Source: Carbonactinospora thermoautotrophica
Lineage (GTDB): Bacteria; Actinomycetota; Actinomycetes; Streptomycetales; Carbonactinosporaceae
NCBI RefSeq assembly: GCF_001543895.1
Contig: NZ_JYIJ01000009.1
Span: 1-64,000, forward strand
Length of the DNA stretch: 64,000 nucleotides
Reading direction: 5' to 3'
Shown: piece by piece, positions 53,735 to 63,738 of the stretch
How the letters are laid out: the number at the start of each line of letters is the position of its first letter
Numbering within the stretch: the stretch's first letter is position 1
Translations under genes and position numbers: made by a program
The notes under the pieces: model-generated
Databases searched by the model: none
What the model was told of the DNA's origin: nothing
Seen by the model: only the letters and a program-made list of their open reading frames with translations

Positions 53735-53773
53735 GCCAGGATCTTACTTCCGAGAAGGAGTGTTCTCGGAAGT
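53676..53773. repeat. Four copies of TTCTCGGAAGT at the integrase start
   Basis: TTCTCGGAAGT at 53676-53686, 53721-53731 and 53763-53773, plus the inverted copy ACTTCCGAGAA at 53746-53756. The direct copies are 45 and 42 bp apart, about four helical turns. Copies 1 and 2 lie in codons of the integrase (SENTK and SENAH); copies 3 and 4 lie in its upstream region. Candidates are autoregulatory or arm-type recombinase sites. Confidence 0.7.
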
Positions 53774-54097
53774 GTGGCGGCGCCGCCGAGGCCCTCGACG
53801 CGCGATGTCGGGTACGAGGGCGTCGGCACTGCGAGGAGCGGGTGAGGGTGGGCGGCCGACCAGGGCGAGGAGCAGCCACGGTCACCGGCGGAAGGCTGGG
53901 TGATCTTGAGCGGCCGGTGTCGATCCTCTCCGGCTGGTCCGCCGCTGGATTGTCGTGGTCGTCCTGGCGCGGGTCGCGCGGGTCGCATCCTCGGCGTCGT
54001 TGTTATCCCGTTGTTATCCGGTGTGCGATTGTCCGTGTACCGGGACGACTGGCATGATCATGTTTTGGTTGTCTCGGGGTGCTGTGAGGGGGCGCGG
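53774..54097. other. Gap between integrase and membrane protein gene
   Basis: About 320 bp without a gene. The only structure seen is a tandem pair GTTGTTATCC (53999-54008, 54010-54019). An element end or att site would be expected near here but is not recognisable. Confidence 0.4.
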
Positions 54098-54367
54098 GTG
54101 GCCATCGACGGCGTGGTCAGCGCGATCGTGGTGGGTCTGATCGTCGGTGCGTTGGGCAGGCTGGTGGTGCTCGGGCGGCAGAACATTCCGCTGTGGTTGA
54201 CGATCGTGATCGGTGTGGTCGCCGCGCTGGTCGGCACGTTTCTCGCCACGCTGCTCGGGGTGGCGGAGACCCGCGGCATCGATTGGATCGAGTGGGCGAT
54301 CCAGGTGGGTCTGGCCGCCGCCGGGGTGAGTCTCGTCGCGGGCGCCTACCGGCGGAGCGGCGACTGA
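54098..54367 (+). CDS. GlsB/YeaQ/YmgE-family membrane protein
   Basis: An 89-residue protein with three membrane helices, in the transglycosylase-associated (GlsB) family: AIVVGLIVGALGRLVVLG, then LWLTIVIGVVAALVGTFLATLLGV and WAIQVGLAAAGVSLVAGAYRR. GTG 54098 follows GAGGGG. Family members are envelope stress proteins of unclear biochemistry. Looks chromosomal rather than element-borne. Confidence 0.85.
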   Translation: MAIDGVVSAIVVGLIVGALGRLVVLGRQNIPLWLTIVIGVVAALVGTFLATLLGVAETRGIDWIEWAIQVGLAAAGVSLVAGAYRRSGD

Positions 54368-54480
54368 CAGGGCCCGGGCGGCTGTCCGGCCAATGCTTTT
54401 GCTTCCGGCCGTACCTGGCGCGCGGCCGCTCACACAGCACCACTATGACCGGATCACCGTCGTTGCAGAAAGGATCTTAG

Positions 54481-54912
54481 GTGAGGGGAAGGACCCGGGT
54501 GTTCCGTGGTGGTCGGCAGGCGGTCACGCTCGCCGTGTGCGGCCTGGCGGTGGCCGCGTGCGGCGGTGCACCGGGTGAGGCCAAGGGGGAGAAGGGCGTG
54601 CGGGATGCGGTGACCGCGTTTGCGCGGGCGCTGGTGGACGACGATCCCAAGGCCGCCTGTGATCAGCTGACCGATAACGCCAAGCGCAACGCCATGGCGA
54701 CCTTCCACGCCGACACGTGTGAGAAGGCCATGGAACGGCTGGCTGCGAGCCTGCACGACTCGACCCGGAAGCAGGCCGAGGACGTGCCCATTGCCCAGGT
54801 GAAGATCGACGGGGGCAACGCCAGCGTGGTGTTCGCCACCAAGTTCATCGGCGAGCAGGACTTCGACCTCAAGCGCGTCGACGGCCGCTGGCTGCTGGAC
54901 GACATCGACTGA
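54481..54912 (+). CDS. Secreted lipoprotein
   Basis: A 143-residue lipoprotein. The signal peptide ends in a lipobox (VTLAVCGLAVAACGGAPGEA). The mature part has a cystatin/NTF2-like plan: VRDAVTAFARALVDDDPKAACDQLTDNA early, then VKIDGGNASVVFATKFIGEQDFDLKRVDGRWLLDD at the end. GTG 54481. Function unknown; many such proteins bind the cell surface. A very strong hairpin follows the stop. Confidence 0.8.
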   Translation: MRGRTRVFRGGRQAVTLAVCGLAVAACGGAPGEAKGEKGVRDAVTAFARALVDDDPKAACDQLTDNAKRNAMATFHADTCEKAMERLAASLHDSTRKQAEDVPIAQVKIDGGNASVVFATKFIGEQDFDLKRVDGRWLLDDID

Positions 54913-54915
54913 CCG

Positions 54916-54971
54916 ATCCGCGGAGGCGCCTTCGCCCAGCCCCGTGCCCGGGCGAAGGCGCCTCCGCGGAT
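54916..54971. terminator. Perfect 22-bp stem-loop, convergent terminator
   Basis: The 22-base arm at 54916-54937 (starting ATCCGCGGAGGCGCC) is perfectly complementary to 54950-54971, with a 12-base loop. It sits between the lipoprotein gene and the converging CNNM genes. Confidence 0.9.
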
Positions 54972-55036
54972 GGCGGGGGAGTCCGCAGGTGCAGCGGAAC
55001 GGTGCCCTGCGGACGGCCGGTTGGCGGGATGCCTGG

Positions 55037-56143
55037 TCAGGGGCGGGGGTGTTCGCGGGTCGGCTGGGCGGTGGGGGTGTCGGTTTCGTCGTCGAATTCG
55101 CCGATCAGTTCCTCGAGGAGGTCTTCGAGGGTGACCAGTCCCAGCACGCTGCCGCCGCCGGTGTCGCCGGTGTCGCGGGGGTCGTGGTGGACGAGGGCGA
55201 GCTGGGCGTGGTGGGCCCGCAGGGTTTGGATCGCGTCGGCGCAGGTGTCGCCGGGACGCAGGAACAGGACCGGGCTCATCAGGTCGGCGGCGGTGGCGGT
55301 CCGGCCGGTGGTGTGGGCGCGGAGCGCGTCGTGGACGTGCACCACGCCGATCGGGTGGTCGTGGTCGCCGGTGACGGGGTAGCGGGAGTGGCCGGTGGCG
55401 CGAGCGAGGCGCTCGATCTCGGCCGCGGGCGTGTGGGCGGGCACGGTGACCGCGTCGGGCCAGGGGGTCATGGCGTCGGCGACGATGGTGCGCTGCAGGT
55501 GCAGCACGCGGGTGAGCAGGCGGTGCTGGTCTGGTGCGAGGAGCCCGTGCTGGTGGGACTGCTCCAGCAGCATACGCAGGTCGTCGGGGCCGTGGGCGGC
55601 GGCGAGCTCGGCCTGGGGTTCGACCTTGATCGCGCGCAGGGCGGTGTTGGCGATGCCGTTGAGCAGGGCGAGAGCGGGGCGGGTGGCGCGGGTGAACGCC
55701 CGGAAGGGGAGGGCGAGCAGGAGCGCGGAGCGTTCCGGGTGGGAGATCGCCCAGGATTTCGGCGCCATCTCCCCGACGACCATGTGCGAGAAGACCACGA
55801 CCGCTAGGCCGAGCAGGAACGCCACGGCGTAGCTGATCTGGTGGGGCAGGCCGAGGGTGGTGAGCGCGGGGTCGAGCAGGTGGGCGAGGGCGGGTTCGGC
55901 GATCGCGCCCAGGCCGAGGGAGCACAGGGTGATGCCGAGCTGGGCGCCGGCCAGCATCAACGACAGTTCCCGGGTGCCGGCCAGCGCGGCGCGGGCCGCC
56001 CTTCTCGCGACGCCGCTGCCGGCGTGGGCGGCCTGTTCCAGGCGGTGGCGCTTGCTGGCGACTAGGGCGAATTCGGCGGCGACGAAGAACGCGTTGCCCG
56101 CCAGCAACAGCACGGAGACGACGAGGGCGACCACGGGGCTCAC
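55037..56143 (-). CDS. CNNM/CBS-domain transporter-like protein (hemolysin family)
   Basis: A 368-residue member of the CNNM/HlyC-CorC family, thought to move or regulate Mg2+/Co2+. The CNNM transmembrane domain covers ~1-185 (AGNAFFVAAEFALVASKR, GEMAPKSWAISHPER, the typical G-E-x-x-P-K signature). Two CBS domains follow (~200-345: RTIVADAMTPWPDAVTV, SRYPVTGDHDHPIGVVHVHD, LGLVTLEDLLEELIGE). The C-terminal CorC domain is missing or truncated. It overlaps the next gene by 4 bases. Confidence 0.92.
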   Translation of the reverse strand: MSPVVALVVSVLLLAGNAFFVAAEFALVASKRHRLEQAAHAGSGVARRAARAALAGTRELSLMLAGAQLGITLCSLGLGAIAEPALAHLLDPALTTLGLPHQISYAVAFLLGLAVVVFSHMVVGEMAPKSWAISHPERSALLLALPFRAFTRATRPALALLNGIANTALRAIKVEPQAELAAAHGPDDLRMLLEQSHQHGLLAPDQHRLLTRVLHLQRTIVADAMTPWPDAVTVPAHTPAAEIERLARATGHSRYPVTGDHDHPIGVVHVHDALRAHTTGRTATAADLMSPVLFLRPGDTCADAIQTLRAHHAQLALVHHDPRDTGDTGGGSVLGLVTLEDLLEELIGEFDDETDTPTAQPTREHPRP

Positions 56144-57498
56144 CGCGCCTCCCTGGGGGTGTCCAGGGCGTGGATGCGGATGACGGCCGGCACCCGGCGG
56201 TGGATCGTCTCCACGACCAGCCGCACCCGTTGCCCGGTTGCCGGTGCGTGATCGTCGTGGCGTGGCACGGTGAGGTCGAGGTGGTCGCCGACGGCGGGGA
56301 TGCGGCCCAGGCGGGCCATGAGCAGGCCGCTGAGGGTGTCGTAGTCGTCGCTGGCGGGCAGCTCCACACCGGTGACGTCGTGGACCTGGTCCAGCCGCCA
56401 GGTCGCGGGCACGATCCAGGAACCGTCGGCGGTGCGGGTGGCGGCGGGGGCGGCGGTGTCGTCCTCGTCGAAGATCTCACCGACCAGCTCCTCCACCACG
56501 TCCTCCAGCGTGACCACCCCGGCGAGCCCGCCGTACTCGTCGACCACGCACGCCAGCTGGCGGTGGGCGCGGCGCAGCTCCTCCAGCAGCCGGGGCAGCG
56601 GCAGTGTCGCCGGGACCAGCAGCGGTGGGTGGGCGACGTCGGCGACCGGTACCCGGTCGCGTGCCTCGGCCGGGACGGTGAGCACGTCGTGGGCACCGGC
56701 CACCCCGACCACGTCGTCGAGGTCGTCGCCGATGACCGGGAAGCGGGCGTGCCCGGTGGCGAGCAGCTCGACCACGCGCCGCACCGGGTCGGCGGCGCGC
56801 ACCACGTGGACCTCGACGCGGGGCACCATGACCTGCTCGGCGGTCAGGTGGCGGAAGTCCAGCGCGCGGTCCAGCAACCGGGACAGCTGCGGATCCAGCC
56901 GCCCGCGTGCCTGGGACTCCTCGATGATCCGCTCCAGCTCCTCCGGGGTGGCGCCCTGCGGCAGCTCCTCCACCGGCTCGATGCCCACCCAGCGCAGCAG
57001 CCGGTTCGCCGCCGTGTCGAACACCCGGATCACCGGGCCGGCCATCGCCAGCCAGACCAGGGTGGAGCCGGCCAGGGCCCGGGCGAGGGGGACCGGGCGG
57101 GCGATGCCCAGATTCTTCGGTGCCAGCTCCCCCAGCACCATCTGCACGACCGTCGCCACGATCAGCGCGAGGGTGAACGCCACCGGGGTGCTCGCCTCCT
57201 GGGGTAGCCCCGCGGCGTGCAGCAGGGGCGCGAGGCCGGCGCCGAGGAACGGCTCGGCGACATACCCGGCCAGCAGGGCGGTGACGGTGATCCCGAACTG
57301 CGCGCCGGACAGCGTGAACGACAACCGGCGCGTCACCTGCAGGGCCCGCCCCGCCGCCCGGTCCCCGCCGGCGGCCAGCTGGGCGAGCCGGGCGCGGTCG
57401 ACGGTGACGTAGGCGAACTCCTGGGCCACGAAGTAGCCGGTGGCCACGGTCAACGCCACGATCAAAACCAGCCCGAGAGCGATCAACACCGCGCCCAC
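56140..57498 (-). CDS. CNNM/CBS-domain transporter-like protein with CorC domain
   Basis: About 452 residues. CNNM domain: VATGYFVAQEFAYVTVDRAR, LGELAPKNLGIARP. CBS pair: EQVMVPRVEVHVVRA, GHARFPVIGDDLDDVVGV, LAGVVTLEDVVEELVGEIFDE. C-terminal CorC domain: DVTGVELPASDDYDTLSGL. GTG 57498 gives the usual N-terminus starting in the first membrane helix; the frame is open to 57564. Downstream partner at 55.0-56.1 kb overlaps by 4 bases, so the pair is an operon. Confidence 0.92.
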   Translation of the reverse strand: MGAVLIALGLVLIVALTVATGYFVAQEFAYVTVDRARLAQLAAGGDRAAGRALQVTRRLSFTLSGAQFGITVTALLAGYVAEPFLGAGLAPLLHAAGLPQEASTPVAFTLALIVATVVQMVLGELAPKNLGIARPVPLARALAGSTLVWLAMAGPVIRVFDTAANRLLRWVGIEPVEELPQGATPEELERIIEESQARGRLDPQLSRLLDRALDFRHLTAEQVMVPRVEVHVVRAADPVRRVVELLATGHARFPVIGDDLDDVVGVAGAHDVLTVPAEARDRVPVADVAHPPLLVPATLPLPRLLEELRRAHRQLACVVDEYGGLAGVVTLEDVVEELVGEIFDEDDTAAPAATRTADGSWIVPATWRLDQVHDVTGVELPASDDYDTLSGLLMARLGRIPAVGDHLDLTVPRHDDHAPATGQRVRLVVETIHRRVPAVIRIHALDTPREAR

Positions 57499-57663
57499 CC
57501 CGCGCCCCCGGGCAACACCAGGATCAACCACGACAGCCGGGCCGCACCCGGCCGCGGACTGCACCCCTCGGCTGTGCCAGCAGTCATGCCCGCCAGACTA
57601 CCAACCGCCCCCGCCCGGCTCCCCCACCGGATACGCCAGCCCCACCCGCGGGCCACCAAGGAC

Positions 57664-57693
57664 GTGGGCCCGGCCTAGGTCGGCCGGGCCCAC
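57664..57693. terminator. Stem-loop between CNNM operon and small gene
   Basis: GTGGGCCCGGCC (57664-57675) pairs perfectly with GGCCGGGCCCAC (57682-57693), six-base loop. It lies 28 bases after the stop of the small gene at 57722-57946. Confidence 0.8.
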
Positions 57694-57721
57694 CCGATCC
57701 CCTACCTGGTCGGCTGGCGGG

Positions 57722-57946
57722 TCAGCTGGCGCTGTCGTGCAGGTCGACCAGCGCCGCGGCGGCCCGGAAGTACCGGTTGCTGCCCAGGTCCGCGATCGTC
57801 TTGACGCCGAAGGCCTTCGCCAACAGCTCCGCGTCCCCCTCGCTGACCCCGGCCAGCGCCGACACCGGCGCCTCCAGCAGCTCGGCCAGCGGCTTGTCCT
57901 CCCACGCCTTGTCCAGGATCTTGTTCAGGTCGGCGGACACCGCCAT
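57722..57946 (-). CDS. Small helix-hairpin-helix-like protein
   Basis: A 74-residue protein: MAVSADLNKILDKAWEDKPL, then APVSALAGVSEGDAELLAKA and FGVKTIADLGSNRYFRAAAA. The middle part reads as a helix-hairpin-helix (SAxH-like), a short DNA- or protein-binding fold. Similar small proteins occur across actinomycetes. Terminator hairpin just downstream. Confidence 0.75.
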   Translation of the reverse strand: MAVSADLNKILDKAWEDKPLAELLEAPVSALAGVSEGDAELLAKAFGVKTIADLGSNRYFRAAAALVDLHDSAS

Positions 57947-58108
57947 CGTCTGTACCCCTCCTTACTTCATTCCTTGCGTCGCATGGCTGTTACGCGGGCG
58001 GGGTGGTGCGCTAACCTCCCCCGCCGTCGGGTCGGGCAGCCGCTCGGATTCGGGCTGTTTCGGCCAACGGCCGCCCGACCCAACGCCTGCACAACCGCAG
58101 GGCCGGGG

Positions 58109-58582
58109 CTAGAAGTCGAACAGGCCCCCCGCGTCCCCGCCCTCCTCACCGGCGGCCTGGGGCTCTTCCTCGTCGCCTTCGAAGACCTCCTCGACGACCT
58201 CACCGAGCACCATGCCGCCCACCACCCCGGCGGCCACCCCTGCCGCGCCCGCGGCGAGCATCGCCCCGGTACCGGGCCGGCTCCCGTGGTACCGGCTCCC
58301 GTGGTACTCGTCGTGGTCATGCTCGACCTTGTGCACCCCGTAGCCGGGCGGCGGATAACCCTCCCCCGCATGAGCCGGGTAGCCGACCGGCGGCTGCGGC
58401 GGATAACCCGGCGGCGGATAACCCGGCTGGGGGTAGCCGGGCGTCGGCGGGGCGTGCAGCTCGGTCCGGACCCGGTGCCCGCAACTCGGGCAGACCTGGA
58501 CCGGCCGGGGCACACCCCACAGCGGGGCGAACATCACCGTCTCCACCCCAGGCCCGTGCCCAGGATCGAAGAAACAGGTCAC
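58109..58582 (-). CDS. Proline-rich protein with Cys pair and glycine-zipper segment
   Basis: A 157-residue protein starting GTG 58582 (GGAGGGAG upstream). The early part has VTCFFDPGHG and a VCPSCGHRVRTE Cys pair, followed by repeated PGYPPPGYP motifs and a hydrophobic Gly/Ala stretch (AMLAAGAAGVAAGVVGGMVLG). An acidic C-terminus ends GGLFDF. The layout suggests a membrane-associated adaptor; function unknown. Confidence 0.65.
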   Translation of the reverse strand: MTCFFDPGHGPGVETVMFAPLWGVPRPVQVCPSCGHRVRTELHAPPTPGYPQPGYPPPGYPPQPPVGYPAHAGEGYPPPGYGVHKVEHDHDEYHGSRYHGSRPGTGAMLAAGAAGVAAGVVGGMVLGEVVEEVFEGDEEEPQAAGEEGGDAGGLFDF

Positions 58583-58790
58583 GACACTCCCTCCGAACAC
58601 GCGACAGCGGTCTGAGGAGCCTGCGTCGACCACACGAGTCGATCAACGGCCCTGCGCTGAGCGTAGCCGCCCCGTCACCAGCTGGTGGCACCGGTAGAGG
58701 AAAGCCACCCCAAACACATGGCGCTTCGCGGCGCGGTTCCTGACCGGCACCTCAGCCCGCTCCCCACCGACCGGTGACCAGCGGCACCAC

Positions 58791-59848
<1,058 letters not shown>

Positions 59849-60226
59849 AAGGTCGGGGACGAACACCGCGCGCTTCCCACGCGACAGCGCGCCCGCGAGC
59901 CGCACAACGCGGGGATCGCGCGGGCCCTGTGGTGTGGCTCCGGGGAGCACCACCACGGCGGGAGCCGGGTTCTGCCCTTGCGGTAGATAAAGGTCACCGG
60001 TGACACCGTCAAGAGTGACGGTCTGGTGCGTGATGGAGCTGGTGAACGGCCGCGGCACCTCACCCCCGAGGGCCTCGGTGGTCGTGGTGGCGGCCTTGAC
60101 GCGAGCTTGAACCGGCGGCAGGGAGGCGAGCCCGGCAGTCAGCAGAAGGACAGCCGCGAACAGGCCCAACCATCTGCTGCGCAGGATGCGTCTCGCCGTC
60201 CTCCTGCCCGCTGGTTCGCTCTGCAA
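59849..60226 (-). pseudogene. Alpha/beta-hydrolase-like gene, 5' fragment
   Basis: N-terminal ~125 residues only. A basic start and membrane/signal helix (WLGLFAAVLLLTAGLASLP) is followed by VTGDLYLPQGQNPAPAVVVLPGA, a typical opening of dienelactone-hydrolase-like esterases. It runs to KRAVFVPDL, where IS3 sequence begins. The rest, including the catalytic Ser/Asp/His, is lost. Confidence 0.65.
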
Positions 60227-60457
60227 CAGCTCGTCAATCCCTCTTCAGGCGCCCGCCCAACGTGTCTCCCCAGCTCGGTGCTGCTGGGTGGCATTTGGTG
60301 GTCACCGGCGCCGCTGTGCGCTGTGTTCACCTCACTGGTACCCGTTGGCAAGCGCGAGCCATCCGGTGACCGAGGGTGCCACGAGGGGTGGTATCGAACT
60401 GCTGGGCATGTCGCATGAGGGGGCCTCGTACTGGCCGTGTCGTCGACGGCTGAAAAC

Positions 60458-62206
60458 GGGCTCTGGCTCGGATTTCGTGATCTTGTGGCGGGGCTTGGTT
60501 GATCGTGATCATGACGGGTGTCGGTCCCGGAGTTGCTCGCGGTCTGGTTCCCGCACCTGGCGGGTGTGCGCATCGGGGGGGTGTTCCTGGCCGGGAGGTC
60601 GGTGCGGAGCAGGGCCAGGACACCAGATCCGGAGGCGGTCTGCCCGGGCTGTGGTGTCGCGTCCCGGTGGGTGCACGGCCGGGCGGAGCGGCGGCTGTCC
60701 GACACCGCGATCGCGGGCCGGGAGACAGTGATCCGGCTTGGGGTTCGCCGGTTCTGCTGCCGCGACGACGAGTGCCAGAAGAAGACCTTCGCCGAACAGG
60801 TCCCTGGGCCGACGGTCCGCTCCGGGTGATGCAGCGTGGGGCTGGGCGATGCGCTGCGGGCGAATCGCTTGGGCGCTGGGCGGCCGGGCGGGGGCACGGC
60901 GGGCCCGTCGGCTGGCCGCGGCCGTGGACCGGATGAGGTTGGCCGCGGCTGCTCCGTGCTCTGCCCGATCCTGCCGTCGCGGTGCCCCGCGTGCTGGGGG
61001 TGGATGAGTTCGCGCTACGGCGTGGCCACACCCTGCGGCACGGTTTGCGGCACGGTTTGCGGCACGGTGCTGGTCGACGTGGAAGCCCGCCGCCCGGTCG
61101 AGGTGCTGGCCGACCGGTCAGCGGAGTCCTTCACCCGCTGGCTGGGCGCCCGCCCCGGGGTGGCGGTGGTCTGCCGCGACCGCGCGGGGTGCTATGCCGA
61201 GGGCGCCGCACGCGGCCCCCGGCGGCGGTCCAGGTCACCGGCCGCTGGCATCTGTGGCGCGACCCCGGCGAAGCCGTCGCGCGGGCCGTCAGCAAGCACC
61301 GCGCCCGCCAGCGCCAGCCGACCGGACCGGGCAGGTCAGCACAGGCCGACGAACAGGCCGGGCCACCCGGTCGACGCCGCGGGCGTTCCCGCACCCGAGG
61401 GCCGGGTGGCCACGCGCACCCGGGAGCGGCACGCGGCCGTCCACGGTCTCCTCGCCGACGGCCACAGCCTCCAAGCGATCGCCCGCGAGCTGCGCCTGGC
61501 CCGCGGCACCGTCCGCCGCTTCGCCCGCGCCGACAGCCCAGACGAGCTGCTGACCAAGGACGGCACCGGCCGCAGGCCCAGCATGCTGGAGGAGTTCACG
61601 CCCTCCCCGTACTGGCGGTGGAACGCCGGGTGCACCGACGCCGCCCGGCTGCGGGAGGAGACCCAGGCCCTGGGCTATCGCGGCAGCTACGCCACCGCGC
61701 GGGACCACCTCCGCCCCTTCCGCTCCGGCACGACCGCACCCGAGCCCGTCCCGGCACCGCCGACGGTGCGCCCGGTGGCCGGGTGGATCATACGCAACCC
61801 CCGCACCCTGGAACCCGGCGAGGAACACCAGCTCAAGGAACACCAGCTCAAGGCCATCCTGGCCCGATGCCCACACCGGAACACCGTCCACGGGCACGTG
61901 CGCGCCTTCGCGCGCATGATGCGCCCGCGGCGCGGAGACCGCCTCACCGACTGGATGGCCACCGTCCTCGCCGCGGACCTTCCCGAACCGCACTCCTTCG
62001 CCACCGGCCTACGGCGCGACCGGCACGCCGTCACCGCCGGCCTCACCCTGCCCTGGAGCTCCGGCCCCGTCGGGGGCCACATCAACCGCATCGAGATGCT
62101 CAAGCGACAAATGTACGGACGCGCCAACCCCGACCTGCTCCGCACGCGAGTCCTACTCGCCGACTGAGACACAGAGGAGCCCTTCACAGAATCTGTGCCA
62201 GAGCCC
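60458..62206 (+). mobile_element. ISL3-family element, degenerate
   Basis: About 1.75 kb. Ends are imperfect inverted repeats: left GGGCTCTGGCTCGGATTTCG, right (complement) GGGCTCTGGCACAGATTCTG. No matching target duplication. The transposase has several frameshifts and two small tandem duplications. Confidence 0.8.
60518..62167 (+). pseudogene. ISL3-family transposase, degenerate
   Basis: Recognisable order of ISL3 parts in shifting frames: VCPGCGVASRWVHGRAERRL and FCCRDDECQKKTF (zinc region, 60518-60829), VLGVDEFALRRGHTL, then PEAVQ..., and the C-terminal SSGPVGGHINRIEMLKRQMY. In the last motif the usual catalytic-region Glu (SGAVEG in the intact copy) is replaced by Gly. At ~61037-61072 a 12-base unit GCGGCACGGTTT is tandemly repeated; at 61829-61858 a 15-base unit encoding EHQLK is duplicated. 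Not functional. Confidence 0.8.
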
Positions 62207-63029
62207 GAATCTTGACCTCCTGGCGATTCCGGATGACCTGTGGGAACGGGTGGCACCGTTGCTTCCGCCGCATCTACCGCGTCGCCGACGCCACCCAGGT
62301 CGGCTGCCGGTCGATGACCGGACGGCCCTGGCCGGCATCATCTACGTCCTGTGCAAGGGCGTGGCCTGGCGCGATGTCCCAGCCTCGGTGGTGGGCTGCT
62401 CGGGGGTGACCTGCTGGTGCCGGCTGCGGGACTGGACCGAAGCCGGCGTGTGGCCTCGGCTGCATGAGGTGTTGCTAGCCGAGCTGCGGGCGGCAGGCCT
62501 GCTCGACATGGAGCATGCCGCGATCGACGGCTCGCACATCCGCGCCCTCAAAGGGGGGACCACGTCGGCCCCTCACCAGTTGACCGAGGCCGCCCCGGCT
62601 CCAAACACCACCTGATCGTCGACCGGCACGGCACCCAGCTGGCGGTCTCCCTGACCGGAGGCAACCGCCACGACGTCACCCAGCTGGTGCCGCTGCTGGA
62701 GGCGATCCCGCCGATCCGAGGCGTGCGCGGCCGGCCCCGTCGCAAGCCCAAGCGGCTGTACGCCGACCGTGGCTACGACTACGACCTCTACCGCCGCCTG
62801 CTGTGGCAGCGCGGGATCAAGCCGGTCATCGCTCGACGCGACACCGCGCACGGCTCCGGGCTGGGAAAGGTCAGATGGGTGGTCGAGCGCACCTTCGCCT
62901 GGCTACGCCAGTTCAAACGGCTGCGCGTCCGTTCCGAGCGCCGGGCCGACCTGCATCAAGGACTGCTTGAACTGGCCTGCAGCATCATCTGCCTTCGCAG
63001 GTTACGGACCTCATTTTGAAACGAGCTGT
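62207..63029 (+). mobile_element. IS5-family element, 5' truncated
   Basis: The transposase reading begins right at the end of the ISL3 element, as LDLLAIPDDLWERVAPLLPP with no start codon, so the ISL3 seems to have landed at, or removed, its left end. The right end is placed near 63029, where unrelated coding sequence resumes. No clear inverted repeats. Confidence 0.6.
62250..63019 (+). CDS. IS5-family transposase in two frames (-1 shift)
   Basis: OrfA (62250-62615) has DDRTALAGIIYVLCKGVAWR and AIDGSHIRALKGG. OrfB (to 63019) continues DHVGPSPVDRGRPGSKHHLI, LYADRGYDYDLYRRLL and KVRWVVERTFAWLRQFKRLR. The switch is a -1 shift at AAAGGGGGG (62550-62558), the kind of slippery run used by IS427-type IS5 elements. 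GTG 62250 is only the first start left after truncation. Confidence 0.8.
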
Positions 63030-63119
63030 TACTGGATCTTGGCGAGGACCTGTACCGAGTTCACCAGGCGATCAGCGCTTTGGAGGAACTGATCACCTTC
63101 AGCGACCGCGGCCGAAGTT
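63030..63119 (+). pseudogene. C-terminal gene fragment
   Basis: A short in-frame tail reads LDLGEDLYRVHQAISALEEL and ends DRGRS, then stop at 63119. It looks like the last ~29 residues of a gene whose 5' part was removed by the IS5/ISL3 insertions. Family unknown. Confidence 0.35.
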
Positions 63120-63177
63120 GAACGCGAAGCATATGTGTATATGTGTAGGGGTGCTGGCATCCCACACACGCGGTAGC

Positions 63178-63738
63178 TCACGGTGGGGGCACGTCCTCGA
63201 CCTGGGGTGGGTCGAGGAGCCTGTGTTGGGCCTCGTGGCCGTGCATGGCTTGGCTGCAGGCGGAAAACGGGCCGTCGGGTGCGCGCAGCTCCCGCATGGT
63301 GGGGTCGAGGTAGTCCCGTTCCCAGGTTTTCAGGCCGAGTCGGCCGGCGGCCGGGTCGGTGAGTTCCTGCCAAGCCAGCCACAGGGAGTGCAGGCGGGTG
63401 ACCGCTTCGGGGTGGGCCCACCAGCGGGGGCACCAGGGGCGGTTGCTGGAGGGCTCGCGCCCGTAGAAGGGGATCAGGACGTCGCGCACCCAGGCGCCGA
63501 GGGCGCGCAGTTCGCGGGCGTACTCCTCGCTGCCCTCGCTGTAGTAGATGAGGTTGAGCTGCTCGGCGTTCTCGGCCTCGGGCTCGTCGGGCTCCAGGCC
63601 TGCGGCCGGGGACGCGGCAAGCTCGCTGACCTGGTCGTGCAGCTCGGCGAGCTGCTTTTCCAGGCGGCGGATGCGCGCGAGGGCGTCCTCCAGGTCGTTG
63701 CGTAGCTGCTCGATGGGGTCGGGTACCAGGTCGGTCAT
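63178..63738 (-). CDS. DUF4913-family protein
   Basis: A 186-residue protein. A coiled-coil N-terminus (IRRLEKQLAELHDQVSELAA) precedes the DUF4913 core: NRPWCPRWWAHPEAVTRLHS, LWLAWQEL, WERDYLDPTMRELRAPDGPFSAC. Found next to conjugation genes in actinomycete plasmids. It overlaps the TraG-like gene by 4 bases, so they share an operon. Role unknown; possibly DNA processing or coupling. Confidence 0.9.
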   Translation of the reverse strand: MTDLVPDPIEQLRNDLEDALARIRRLEKQLAELHDQVSELAASPAAGLEPDEPEAENAEQLNLIYYSEGSEEYARELRALGAWVRDVLIPFYGREPSSNRPWCPRWWAHPEAVTRLHSLWLAWQELTDPAAGRLGLKTWERDYLDPTMRELRAPDGPFSACSQAMHGHEAQHRLLDPPQVEDVPPP

